DNA of 64,000 bases from JOPF133 sp052144935 (GTDB lineage Bacteria > Acidobacteriota > Terriglobia > Bryobacterales > Bryobacteraceae): the NCBI GenBank assembly GCA_052144935.1, contig JBKQPR010000362.1, forward strand, positions 1 through 64,000. Direction: 5' to 3'. This document shows positions 1-8,778 of the stretch, one piece after another (within the stretch, counting starts at the first letter, position 1; every line of letters begins with the position of its first letter). Under the pieces are notes generated by a model. It did not search any database, had not been told where the DNA came from, and saw nothing but the letters and a program-made list of their open reading frames with translations. Made by a program: the position numbers and the translations under genes.

Positions 1-50
1 GCACGCGTCCACGCAGACCGATGATGACTTGAACTTTCTTCCTCTTCTCG

Positions 51-1501
51 GTGTTCCTAATCCTGTTCCTAACAGTGGTCGATCCATCCGAGCGTTACTG
101 GCCCACTCTTGCCAAGCGCCGACGCCCCCACGGCGGCATCTACACCGTCTCGCCGCTAGGAGGAGCGGAGCAAAAGCTCTCGGATTTTGCAGCGGACCAC
201 CAAATGTCCTGGTCGCCGGACGGGAAGTGGCTGGCAGTCAATTCCAACGGCCGGCCGAGCGCCATTTTTCTGCTGCCGGCCGAGGGTGGCGAGCCGCGGC
301 GGGTCACGAATCCAAAGGCCCCCGGGTTCGATCAAGCTGCAAGCTTCTCGCCCGATGGGCGGCAGTTGGCATACGCAGGCTGCACGGGAACATATACGTG
401 CGACGTGTATGTCCAGGATTTGAACCCCGCTTATGTCCCACTGGGCAGCGCCAAGCGCCTCACAAACCAGACCTTCTACATATACTCGCTGACGTGGAGC
501 GGCGACGGCAAGTCCGTGATCTACAGTGCTTCGCGCGCTGCCGCAAGCCTTCCCTATCTGTGGCGCGCGGAAACCGGCCAGCGGCGGCCGCCGCAACGGC
601 TGGACATTGCCGGTCCGCTGGCCACGTTTTCCTCAGTTTCTCCTGTAGGCAATCGGTTGGTATTTTCAAGGAATCTGGAAGACAATGACTCTGGCGCTAC
701 CGGGCAGGCGGGGCAGCCGAACCGCTGATCGTCTCATCACTCACCGATAACTACCCTCAGTTTTCGCCGGACGGCAGCAGAATTGCGTTTCAGTCCGATC
801 GCTCCGGAGAAGCAATGGAGATCTGGGTGGCGCAAGCCGACGGATCGAAACCGGTTCAAATGACCAACAATCTCGGGCGTTTCCAGGGAAGCCCGCGCTG
901 GTCGCCGGATGGCCGCTGGATCGCGTTGGACTCCCAAGGTGGGGATGGCCACTGGGACATCTATGTGATAGATACGAGCGGGGGCAGACCGCGACGCATT
1001 ACCATGGAGCCCTCGGATGAGAACATGCCGCTCTGGTCTCACGACGGGAAATGGATCTACTTCAGCTCGAATCGCACCGGCCGTCACGAGATCTGGCGCG
1101 TGCCCTTTGCCGGCGGCGCCGCGGAACAGATCACCAAAGAGGGCGGCTACTCGGCTTATGAATCCGCCGACGGGACCACCCTTTTCTATACCAAAGACAC
1201 CTCTTCCCCGCTGTTCGCGAAGCCGCTATCCGGGGGCGCCGAGCGCCAGTTGTTGGATTGGGTTTCGCAGAGGGCTTTCTTTCCGGTAGATGACGGCATC
1301 TACTACATCGGCAGGCGCAGCGACAAGGGACAATACCCTCTTGAGTTCTTTCGGTTCTCCAGTCAGACCAGCCAGGTACTTACCAACCTTGATGGCACAA
1401 TCCAGCTAGGTCTGAGCGTTTCTCCGGATCGCAGGACCATTCTGTTCACTAAAACCGTGAGGTCCGGCGACAATCTCATGATGATCGAAAATTTCCAGTG
1501 A
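51..1501 (+). pseudogene. PD40/WD40-like beta-propeller protein, frameshifted and N-terminally shortened
   Basis: Two reading frames encode one protein. The first (51-728) has propeller blades with motifs such as SWSPDGKWLAV and SFSPDGRQLAYAG; the second carries QFSPDGSRIAFQSDRSGE, RWSPDGRWIALDS and LWSHDGKWIYFSSNRTG and ends in MMIENFQ at 1501. The second frame reads upstream to a stop at 686, and the first should join it near 689, where GAC-TCTGG would become GAC-ATC-TGG (D-I-W) with one extra base. The start (GTG 51) opens into a hydrophobic stretch (VFLILFLTVV), and an in-frame stop lies at 30-32. Acidobacterial relatives usually carry an N-terminal winged-helix domain and a membrane helix before the propeller; I see no winged helix here. 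Likely role when intact: membrane-anchored TolB-like sensor or regulator (inference). One indel could also be a read error. Confidence 0.75.
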
Positions 1502-1582
1502 GCGGCGCGGGACGGCTGCGTGTTTCCCTGTGCACCGCGTTCGAATGTATCCGATGGTCCGCGTCGCCCCTTTCCGCTGACC

Positions 1583-1637
1583 GGGGAACCTTCTTCTCCG
1601 CGCTTTCTCCGCGAAAACCTGCGCGCCTTCGCGGTGA
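1583..1637. repeat. Half copy of the CCGCG/TCTCCGCG intergenic palindrome family
   Basis: The stretch TTCTTCTCCGCGCTTTCTCC followed by GCGCGCCTTCGCGG matches one arm of the long palindromes at 3594, 7351, 35075, 42083 and 45226. The partner arm is missing, so it cannot form the full hairpin. It lies between the PD40 remnant and the next small gene. Confidence 0.5.
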
Positions 1638-1673
1638 TCTCCGGCGCCGCCCGAATCCGCTACAGTAGGAATC

Positions 1674-1952
1674 GTGAAGCGTCTTCGCGCGGAGGACATC
1701 GCAGGGGAGGAGTGGGCGTCGTGGTACGCGCTCGGCCCCAGCCAGCGGTTCCTCGAGTCGATGAAACTGTGGGAGACCTATCTCGCGCTCGGAGGATCCC
1801 TTGAGCCGGAGCCCGATACTCAAAGCCCTTTCTTCGATCCGGACGAGTGGCGCGAGAACGCTGCTCATGGGCGGCCAGGCGTGCGTGTTCTACGGCGGCG
1901 GAATTTAGCCGCGATCTGGACCTCCTGGTCCTGGCGGACGCGGAGAACCTGA
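1674..1952 (+). CDS. Small uncharacterised protein paired with a nucleotidyltransferase (probable true end near 1908)
   Basis: GTG-started frame whose first about 70 residues look like protein (ESMKLWETYLALGG, PDTQSPFFDPDEW, HGRPGVRVLRR). I do not recognise a named domain. As read, it runs to 1952 through an arginine-rich tail that is the wrong-frame reading of the next gene. The same indel near 1894-1901 that would repair the downstream nucleotidyltransferase would end this protein at the TAG at 1906-1908 (LRRGI-stop or LRRGGI-stop). That argues the two genes evolved as an overlapping pair and that the indel is recent or a read error. By analogy with nucleotidyltransferase toxin-antitoxin modules it could be an antitoxin, but no antitoxin fold is visible. 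Confidence 0.5.
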   Translation: MKRLRAEDIAGEEWASWYALGPSQRFLESMKLWETYLALGGSLEPEPDTQSPFFDPDEWRENAAHGRPGVRVLRRRNLAAIWTSWSWRTRRT

Positions 1953-2563
1953 CGAGCCTGCGGTGGGCGCTTGATGGACTGCAGGCCGAAGTCATTGCCG
2001 TTCCCGGCTTCGACGAGCGGCGCCTGCTGCGCGGGCACGTTGTCCATTTCCGCTGCCACCGGGAGGATGTCGCTGGACTGCGCATCGACGTGATGGCTTC
2101 CCTGCGCGGCGTGGACGGTTTTGAAGAGCTATGGGCGCGGCGCACCACCATCGAGGTAGCGGGCGAGCCTGTGGATTTGCTGGCCATGGAAGATCTGGTG
2201 CGCGCCAAGAAGACGCAGCGCGATAAGGACTGGCCGATGATCCGGCGACTGGTGGAGCAGAGCTACTTCGAGCGCTCCGGCAGCGCGACACCCGAGCTGG
2301 TGCGGTTCTAGCTGCGCGAGCTGCGCACTCCGGAGTTGCTGGTGGAGGTGGCGGCCGCGCATCCCGAGCCGGCGCGCGCGGCGGCTCCATCGCGACCGGC
2401 CGTCCAAGCTGCGCTCTCGGGGCGGCCGGACGATATCGGCGTCGCGCTGGAGGAGGAAGAGCGGGAGGAACGCCGCAAGGAGCGTGAATACTGGGCACCG
2501 CTCAAACGGGAGCTGGAGGAATTGCGGTTGGGCCGAAGAAAAGAAGAAGACGCCGGAGCCTGA
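1801..2563 (+). pseudogene. Nucleotidyltransferase-fold protein (AbiEii/DUF6036-like), frameshift plus in-frame stop
   Basis: A TTG start at 1801 with GGAGGA at 1790-1795 leads to LLMGGQACVFYG, then an indel at about 1894-1901 moves the frame to AEFSRDLDLLVL. Together these form the Gly-Gly...(S)-x-D-x-D signature of minimal nucleotidyltransferases, with a third acidic site in LRIDVMASLRG and the VDLLAMEDLVRAK helix typical of AbiEii/DUF6036-type proteins. The frame stops at TAG 2309-2311 but continues in the same frame as LRELRTPELLVEV and a charged Glu/Arg-rich C-terminus up to 2563, so the TAG looks like a nonsense change in a longer protein. With two lesions, a true pseudogene is likely. 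Intact relatives transfer nucleotides, often as toxins of abortive-infection modules; the target here is unknown. Confidence 0.7.
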
Positions 2564-2617
2564 GGCGCGCCTTCCACCCGCCGCCCCTTCCCCGCCGAAA
2601 TATGCTACCAGTCGTTT

Positions 2618-3574
2618 ATGCGCACATTCGACAGCCTCACCGAGCGCGAAATCCTCGCCCTGGCCATCTCCCTGGAAGAGGAAGACGAGCGCGTCTACGC
2701 CGATTTCATCGACGGCCTGCGCGAAAACTACCCCTCCTCCGCCGCCGTCTTCGAAGGCATGCGCGACGAGGAGTCCGGCCACCGGCGCCGGCTCATGGAG
2801 TTGTTTCACGAGCGCTTCGGCGACCACATCCCGCTCATCCGCCGCCAGGACGTCAAGGGCTTCCTCCAGCGCAGGCCCGTGTGGCTGGTCCGCCCGCTGG
2901 GCCTCGACACCGTTCGCAAGCAGGCCGGCATTATGGAAGCCGAGACGCGCCGCTTCTACGAACGCGCCTCCGCCCGCTCCCAGGATATCCATGTCCGCCA
3001 GTTGCTCGACGACCTGGCCCAGGCGGAGCGCACCCACGAGCATCGCGCCGGCGAGTTGCAGGCGGAGAAGCTGGCGCCCGAGGCCAAGCGCGACGAGGAC
3101 GCCGCCCGCCGCCGCCTCTTCGTGCTCCAGATCGTGCAGCCCGGTTTGGCCGGCCTCATGGATGGCTCGGTCTCCACGCTGGCCCCGGTCTTCGCCGCGG
3201 CCTTCGCTACCCAGAGCAGTTGGGACGCCTTCAGAGTCGGCCTGGCCGCCTCGGTCGGCGCCGGCATCAGCATGGGCTTCGCCGAAGCGCTCTCCGACGA
3301 TGGCAGCCTCACCGGCCGCGGGCACCCCTGGGCGCGCGGCCTCATTGAGGGCGCCATGACCGCCCTCGGCGGCATCGGCCACACGCTGCCGTTTCTGATC
3401 CACGATTTCCACGTGGCCATGATTGTGGCCGTGATTGTCGTGCTCATCGAGCTCGGCTCGATCTCCTGGATCCGCCACCGCTACATGGACACGCCGCCGC
3501 TCTCCGCGACCCTGCAAGTCGGCCTGGGAGGCGTACTGGTCTTCCTCACCGGGGTCTTAATCGGCAGCTCGTAA
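2618..3574 (+). CDS. mbfA: MbfA-type membrane-bound ferritin / VIT1 iron exporter
   Basis: 318 aa. Residues about 1-150 form a rubrerythrin/erythrin-like four-helix domain with two repeats of carboxylate/histidine ligands (LEEEDERVY, DEESGHRRRL; then EAETRRFYERA, QAERTHEHRAGEL). Residues about 165-318 form a VIT1/CCC1-like membrane domain (GLMDGSVSTLAPVFAAAF, then three or four hydrophobic segments). This N-ferritin/C-VIT1 order is that of MbfA, which in Bradyrhizobium and Agrobacterium exports ferrous iron and protects against peroxide and acid stress. Length fits the family (about 325 aa). Probably located in the inner membrane with the ferritin domain in the cytoplasm. It stands alone, followed 20 nt later by a palindromic repeat. 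No iron-responsive operator was recognised upstream. Confidence 0.9.
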   Translation: MRTFDSLTEREILALAISLEEEDERVYADFIDGLRENYPSSAAVFEGMRDEESGHRRRLMELFHERFGDHIPLIRRQDVKGFLQRRPVWLVRPLGLDTVRKQAGIMEAETRRFYERASARSQDIHVRQLLDDLAQAERTHEHRAGELQAEKLAPEAKRDEDAARRRLFVLQIVQPGLAGLMDGSVSTLAPVFAAAFATQSSWDAFRVGLAASVGAGISMGFAEALSDDGSLTGRGHPWARGLIEGAMTALGGIGHTLPFLIHDFHVAMIVAVIVVLIELGSISWIRHRYMDTPPLSATLQVGLGGVLVFLTGVLIGSS

Positions 3575-3593
3575 GGGTGGCGGGCTGTGTTTT

Positions 3594-3697
3594 CACCACA
3601 GAGACGCGGAGACCACAGAGAAAGCACGGAGGGAACCTGAAAAGAAGACCAAAGAATGTTTTCTCTGCGTAGCCTCCGTGTTCTCCGCGTCTCCTAA
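3594..3697. repeat. Long imperfect intergenic palindrome (copy 1)
   Basis: Left arm CACAGAGACGCGGAGACC, right arm TTCTCCGCGTCTCC, with inner repeats of ACGGAGG / CCTCCGT. It sits 20 nt after the mbfA stop and before the convergent receptor gene, so it could act as a transcript 3' hairpin for mbfA. It is less perfect than copies 2-5. Confidence 0.7.
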
Positions 3698-3845
3698 GAA
3701 ACAAGAATATCGACTGTTGGAAACAAAGGGGTTATACGTACATGTTCTGGTCCCGACAATGGCACGGTCGAAGGCACTGTTTCCTTCCCCACCAGACTGG
3801 GGCCCGCCCCAGTCGAGATGCTCCGTGGTGAATACGGAGCCCCCC

Positions 3846-6800
3846 TCACCACCCCACCTTCACCCCCAACTGCACCTGCCGCGGCGGAAGCTGGTTCTGC
3901 ACGATCCCGAACGTCGGATCGTTCACCAGCCGTCCAATCAGGTTGTAGTTGGGATGGTTGGCCACGTTGAAAAACTCGGCGCGGAATTGCAGGGTGGCCT
4001 TCTCCCACACGTGGAAGCTGCGCGCCAGGGTGGCATCCAGGTTCGCCAGGCTGGCGCCGACCATGGTGTTCCGCCCCACATTCCCGAACATATACACCGG
4101 CTGATAAAACGCCGCTGTGTTGAAGTATTCCCCCGTACTGCGCTGGTCCGCGGGCAGGTTCGGATCCACCGGCATGCCGTTCGGCCCCAGCACATAGCTC
4201 GGCCGCTCCAGGATCCCGCCGCTGCCTCCGCCGATGTTCTGCGGATCGCCCTTGTAGTCGATGGTGTACGGAAAGCCGGTTTGCAACTGCAGAATCCCGT
4301 TAAGCTGCCAGCCTCCCGCGACCGCCGCCGCCAGACCGTCGCCCGCCATCCGGTGGCCCTTTCCGAACGGCAGGTCCAAAACGCCCGTAGTGACCCAGCG
4401 GAACTTGGCATTGAAGTACGCCAGGCTGCGATCGGCCGCCAGGTCGAACGAATTCTGCGGCGGCGAATTCTCATCCCCCGTGATGCCGCCCGCGTTGCGG
4501 TACTGCGGGGCATTCGAAATCGCCTTCGAATACGTGAAACTGTTCAGCAGCGAGAATCCCGTGCGGAACCGCCGCTCCGCCCGCATGGTCAGCGCGTGGT
4601 AGTTGCTGTGCGCGGAATGCGGAAAGTAATTGATCTGGGTCACCGGCACGGTGGTGGACGTTTCCGGAAACGCCAGAGCCGCGACCACCGCCGGCGCCAG
4701 TTGCAGCCCGTAATACGCCCGATGCGCCACCGGCCCCGGCAGCCCGTTATTCGGCTGGACATTCTGCTCCAGGTGAATCCCATCCGTGCCCAGGTATCCC
4801 AGCTCGATCACCGTATCGGGGGCGATGGTCCTCTGGATATTGAAGCTCCACTGCGGCGAATAGGGCGTGCCCTGGTGTGCGTCGATCGACGCCGCCTGGA
4901 TCGACTGGCTTCCCACCACCGCCGGCGTGAAGACGTTCAGCCCCGGCGGATTCGCCGGCACATAGGCGTTGAACGTCAGCGTCTGCGCATAAGTCGTCGG
5001 CAGGCTCTGTGCCAGCTTCAACAGCGTGTTATCGTCCTGTGTTCCATAGTAAATGCCTGCCCCCATTCGTATCACGGTCTTCGGGTCCACGCTCCAGGCG
5101 ATCCCCGCTCTCGGGCTGAAGTTATGCCAGTTGGTATAAGCGCAGCCGTCCGGATACCCATCCCTGCCGCAGACGAACAAAGTCGGGCTGTAAATGCCCT
5201 GTTGGTTATTGGCGAAGATCGTGGCGGGAGAAGGCGCCGTGCCGAAATTGATGCTTGCCAACTGGTGGCGAATGTCGTAAAGCGGCGGCGACACCTCATA
5301 CCGCAGCCCCAGGTTCACCGTCACGTTGGGCGACAGGCGAATGTCGTCCTGCGCGAAGGCCGCGTAATTCTGCTGCCGGCCGTCGATGCGGTTCGGCCCT
5401 ATGGTTCGCGTCGCGGCGCTCGGCAACCCCAACAGCGACGAGGCCAGGGAGTCGCCCGAATGGTCCCCCGCCTTGGGCGCCGCCGCGGTCGCGTCCGTGT
5501 ACCCGCCGGTGAAGGTCAGCGACCCTAGCGGATCGGCATACTCGAAGCGCACATATTGAAACGCGTCGAACTCTCCGCCCAGCCTCAACGAATGCCGCCC
5601 ATGCTGCCAGGCAAACACGTCCCACACCTGGTAGACGTTGTCGCGCGCGTGCGCGATGCCGCCCTGCCCGGTGGCGTTGTACGGTCCGGCCCCGCCGAAA
5701 TTCAGCGTCCCCACGATGAAGTTCGGCAACTCGGTCGATTGCCCGCCCACCTGGAAATTCAGCTCCGGCAGCCCATACAGAAAATCGAGGCGGCTGAAGC
5801 CCAGCCGGATGTCGTTCACCTTGTTCGGCGACACCACCTGCGTCAGCCCCACCGCCACATTGCGCGGGTCGGCGTTGTCCAGATTGGCGCGGTCGGGCAG
5901 CGCCACCGGGATGGAGGCGTTTTCGCCCGCCCCAGAGTAGCGCGAAAACAGCTTCCACCGTTCGTTCAACTGGTAATCCACGCGCGCCGATTCATTGTTG
6001 TAGTTTTGCCGCAGCACGTCGGTGGCATTGATGTATTGCCCGCCCGGCAGGTTCGGCAACGGTAGAATCGCCATCGCCGCCGAAACCGACGGGTTGATCC
6101 GGCTGACCGGGATCACGTTTCCGGGAAACGGCGTGCGCAACCCGCTCACCAGGGTGCTGGCCGGGTCGTAGATCATCGTGGTGGCAATCTCCTCGGAGAA
6201 ATTGCCGGTGCGCTGCAGGGCGTCGGGAACCACAATGGTGGTCAGGTTGGCCGCCGCCTGCCCCACCCGCAGCCCTTCATAGGTGAAGAATCCGAATAGC
6301 TTGTTCTTCAACACCGGACCGCCCACCAGGCCGCCGAACTGGTTGCGCTGAAACTTGGGAACCGTGCTCTGGGTCGTCAGGTTGAAGGGCCGCGAATCCA
6401 TAATGTTGTTGCGCAGGAATTCCCAGCCCGAAGCGTGCCAGGTATTCGTGCCGGATTGCGTCAGCACGTTGATCTGCCCACCCGAGGCGCGCCCATACTC
6501 GGCGCTATACTGCGCCACCTGCACCTGAAATTCGGCGATCGCATCCACCACCGGCACATAGTTCAGTGCGTTGTAATCCGGATCGGTATTCATCACCCCA
6601 TCCAGCAGGTAAGCCGAATCGTTGGTGCGCGTCCCCGCCACGCTCAGTCCGCCAACTTCGCCCTGCCGCAGAGCGTTCTGCTGCACGGCGATTCCGCCTT
6701 CGTTCACCGCCGGCGAGAGCAGCGCAAGCTGCAGGAATTGCCGCCCGTTCAGCGGCAGAGCCTTGATCTTCTCCTGGCTGATCACGGTCCCCTGCGCCAC

Positions 6801-7184
6801 ATTTTCCGTGTCCAGCGGCGAGACGTCCGCATGCACCTGGACCTCTTCCGAAGTGGCGCCCACCGTCAGCGGCACATTCAACTGCGAGGCCTGGGCCACT
6901 TGCAAATGGATGTTGGAATCCTCGAATGTCTTGAATCCCGGCGCCGTCACGCGGACCGCATAGTCCCCCGGATCGAGCAGGTCCAGGCGGTACTCGCCGT
7001 CCGTGCCGGCCGCCGCCGCGCGAGCCGCCCCCGTGGCCAGCCGCGTGAGCCGGATCTGCGCCCCCGGCACGCCCAATCCCGTAGGGTCTGTGACGCGTCC
7101 CGCCAGGACCGCCGTTTCGTTCTGGGCGACTAAGCACCCGCAAGACACACTCAGAGACAGGAGAGTCAGAAGAACACGAGTCAT
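3846..7184 (-). CDS. TonB-dependent receptor with N-terminal carboxypeptidase-regulatory domain (Oar/SusC-like)
   Basis: 1112 aa. A signal peptide (residues 1-20, ending CLVAQ) is followed by a CarboxypepD_reg Ig-like domain (about 25-110: LAGRVTDPTGLGVPGAQIRL, YRLDLLDPGDYAVRV), a plug domain (about 120-260, with ALPLNGRQFLQLALLSPAV and SGGQINVLTQSG) and a large outer-membrane barrel ending in aromatic Trp. This architecture is abundant in Acidobacteria, usually for uptake of large saccharides or peptides; the substrate cannot be read. No SusD-like partner or glycosidase lies next to it, so it appears to be an orphan receptor. It converges with mbfA across a palindrome. The 67 nt upstream before other sequence show no obvious regulatory box. 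Confidence 0.92.
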   Translation of the reverse strand: MTRVLLTLLSLSVSCGCLVAQNETAVLAGRVTDPTGLGVPGAQIRLTRLATGAARAAAAGTDGEYRLDLLDPGDYAVRVTAPGFKTFEDSNIHLQVAQASQLNVPLTVGATSEEVQVHADVSPLDTENVAQGTVISQEKIKALPLNGRQFLQLALLSPAVNEGGIAVQQNALRQGEVGGLSVAGTRTNDSAYLLDGVMNTDPDYNALNYVPVVDAIAEFQVQVAQYSAEYGRASGGQINVLTQSGTNTWHASGWEFLRNNIMDSRPFNLTTQSTVPKFQRNQFGGLVGGPVLKNKLFGFFTYEGLRVGQAAANLTTIVVPDALQRTGNFSEEIATTMIYDPASTLVSGLRTPFPGNVIPVSRINPSVSAAMAILPLPNLPGGQYINATDVLRQNYNNESARVDYQLNERWKLFSRYSGAGENASIPVALPDRANLDNADPRNVAVGLTQVVSPNKVNDIRLGFSRLDFLYGLPELNFQVGGQSTELPNFIVGTLNFGGAGPYNATGQGGIAHARDNVYQVWDVFAWQHGRHSLRLGGEFDAFQYVRFEYADPLGSLTFTGGYTDATAAAPKAGDHSGDSLASSLLGLPSAATRTIGPNRIDGRQQNYAAFAQDDIRLSPNVTVNLGLRYEVSPPLYDIRHQLASINFGTAPSPATIFANNQQGIYSPTLFVCGRDGYPDGCAYTNWHNFSPRAGIAWSVDPKTVIRMGAGIYYGTQDDNTLLKLAQSLPTTYAQTLTFNAYVPANPPGLNVFTPAVVGSQSIQAASIDAHQGTPYSPQWSFNIQRTIAPDTVIELGYLGTDGIHLEQNVQPNNGLPGPVAHRAYYGLQLAPAVVAALAFPETSTTVPVTQINYFPHSAHSNYHALTMRAERRFRTGFSLLNSFTYSKAISNAPQYRNAGGITGDENSPPQNSFDLAADRSLAYFNAKFRWVTTGVLDLPFGKGHRMAGDGLAAAVAGGWQLNGILQLQTGFPYTIDYKGDPQNIGGGSGGILERPSYVLGPNGMPVDPNLPADQRSTGEYFNTAAFYQPVYMFGNVGRNTMVGASLANLDATLARSFHVWEKATLQFRAEFFNVANHPNYNLIGRLVNDPTFGIVQNQLPPRQVQLGVKVGW

Positions 7185-7350
7185 AAACGTATCCTCCGAC
7201 CCTAACAGCCCTATATGTAACTGGAGTGAAAGAACGATGACAAAACGATTTCAACGCCTGCCCGCCCGCTGGTGCGACGTGCTTGAGCTTGCCTCCGGTT
7301 CCTTCTCCGCGAAAGCTGCTCGTCTCTCCGGAAACTTCACGGGTACAGCT

Positions 7351-7440
7351 CTTTGACGCGGAGGCGCGGAGGAAAACGCGGAGAAGGTAGCAATCCTTGG
7401 TCTTCTTCTCCGCGAATTTCTCCGCGCCTCCGCGTCAAAG
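7351..7440. repeat. Long intergenic palindrome (copy 2), 21-bp perfect outer arms
   Basis: Positions 7351-7371 are exactly complementary to 7420-7440 (outer tip CTTTGACGCGG / CCGCGTCAAAG). The interior repeats GCGGAGGAAAACGCGGAGAA and its approximate complement. It lies 68 nt beyond the stop of the minus-strand gene ending at 7508 and upstream of the receptor gene. It is the main content of the 7185-7507 gap; no gene is visible there. Confidence 0.85.
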
Positions 7441-7507
7441 TTTCCTCGCTCCAGGAACATCGACATCAGTGGGTGCGAAGGCTCCGCGGTGGATCTTGCC
7501 CGCCCCG

Positions 7508-8671
7508 TTACTCCGACTTTCTGGCCAGCAACAAATTCGACGGCGCCTTCGAAAACCCATACCCGATCTTGAACCCCAGCGGCTTCGGCCCGTCGGTCTC
7601 ATAAGCCTTCCGCAGATCCGGTTGCTCCAACCACCGGAAACTCCCGTACGGCCGCGAGTAACTCCCGTATAACTGCACCTGCCAGGGCTTCGCGAAATAC
7701 TTGTAAGGGATCCCCGAATCGTCCTGTAACACGGCCGCGCTGTTCGCCAGCACCGAATCGCGAATCATGGAGAATTCCGGCTTGTGCGTCATATAGGAGG
7801 TGGCTTTGAAATACGTCGCCATCCCCTTCAGCTTGCCCATAAACGCCAGGAACTGCGGATCGTCCTTCAGGTGATCGTCCGCCAGGTTGACCGAAAAGTA
7901 AAACAGCTTGTGCACGCTGCCATCCGCGTCCGACCGGAAGTCGATCTCCACGCCCCTGTTGCCGATCCTCCCCGGCGCATGCCACGAATCGGGCCGCTCC
8001 ACCACGTCGCCCTTCTCGTCCAGCCGCACGCTCCGGTAACCCAGCACGGTGTGATTCGTCCGCACCAGCAGATGCAGGATCGGCGGAAACAGCCCGTCAT
8101 TCACCTGGCCGCGAAACTGGCTGTCCATCTGCCGCGTGATGAAGAAACTGCGATGAAGCTCCGAGGCCACCGATTCCCGCACGTCGCCGAGCACGCGCCC
8201 CAGGTCTTTGTCTTCGAATTGCGCCGGCTTCGGCAGCGTCCCGGCCGGTTCCAGAGCCACCATCACGTACACGGGGTTATGCGGGAACAGCACCGTCAGC
8301 ATCAGCGCATCCGGACCGCTGAAGGGGTAAAACGCTACCGCCCGTTGGGTGGCCGGGTCGCCCAGTTCCCGCGCCTGGAACTCGCGCATGCCCGGCAGCA
8401 TCTCGTCTTCCATGCCCTTCCATGCGCGGTCCAGCTCGCGCCGATGCACCTTCCAGGCTTCCTGTTCCTCGAGCTCGGCGAACGCGCTGCCCGGCTTTCC
8501 CGGCATGCCCGCTAGAAAACGACCGGCATCGTCCGCGTCGCGCGATTGCGGAACGGGTATGGCAAAAGGACCTTGATGAGAGGAGGCCGCCGGTGCGACC
8601 TGGGCGGCCGGACGGCTGCAGCAAACGAGCCACGCCGCCAGAAACAGAGGACCGATTTTGTGAATTGCCAC
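7508..8671 (-). CDS. Exported protein of unknown function
   Basis: 387 aa from a GTG at 8671, chosen because the protein then begins with a signal peptide (AIHKIGPLFLAAWLVCC...AAQ). The same frame extends upstream to 8749, but those 26 residues are arginine-rich and would precede the signal. I do not recognise the family. Visible features are two hydrophobic beta-like segments (PDALMLTVLFPHNPVYVMVA, PILHLLVRTNHTVLGYRS), an acidic hinge (GVEIDFRSDADGSVHKL) and a C-terminus rich in aromatic residues (QLYGSYSRPYGSFRWLEQ). It faces away from the DUF6807 gene, with start codons 108 nt apart, so the two probably share a divergent promoter region. Confidence 0.75.
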   Translation of the reverse strand: MAIHKIGPLFLAAWLVCCSRPAAQVAPAASSHQGPFAIPVPQSRDADDAGRFLAGMPGKPGSAFAELEEQEAWKVHRRELDRAWKGMEDEMLPGMREFQARELGDPATQRAVAFYPFSGPDALMLTVLFPHNPVYVMVALEPAGTLPKPAQFEDKDLGRVLGDVRESVASELHRSFFITRQMDSQFRGQVNDGLFPPILHLLVRTNHTVLGYRSVRLDEKGDVVERPDSWHAPGRIGNRGVEIDFRSDADGSVHKLFYFSVNLADDHLKDDPQFLAFMGKLKGMATYFKATSYMTHKPEFSMIRDSVLANSAAVLQDDSGIPYKYFAKPWQVQLYGSYSRPYGSFRWLEQPDLRKAYETDGPKPLGFKIGYGFSKAPSNLLLARKSE

Positions 8672-8778
8672 AGTGATGTTCGACCCACCGGGCCTCGCCA
8701 ACGCGGCCACACTCGCCCGTTTTGCGCGGCCCCCTGCTATTTCCAACATAGCAGGTTGCGCGCTGCGATAATACTTGC

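Noticed and set aside
1540..1560. GTTCGAAT string resembling a tRNA T-loop
   Set aside because: Flanks do not pair as a T-stem and no acceptor or anticodon arm is visible.
2129..3517. Long minus-strand open frame opposite mbfA
   Set aside because: High-GC shadow rich in Gly/Ala/Arg/His with no domain; the plus-strand protein is clearly MbfA.
3678..5528. 616-codon plus-strand frame opposite the TonB receptor
   Set aside because: Composition is Arg/His/Val-rich shadow; the receptor on the other strand is complete.
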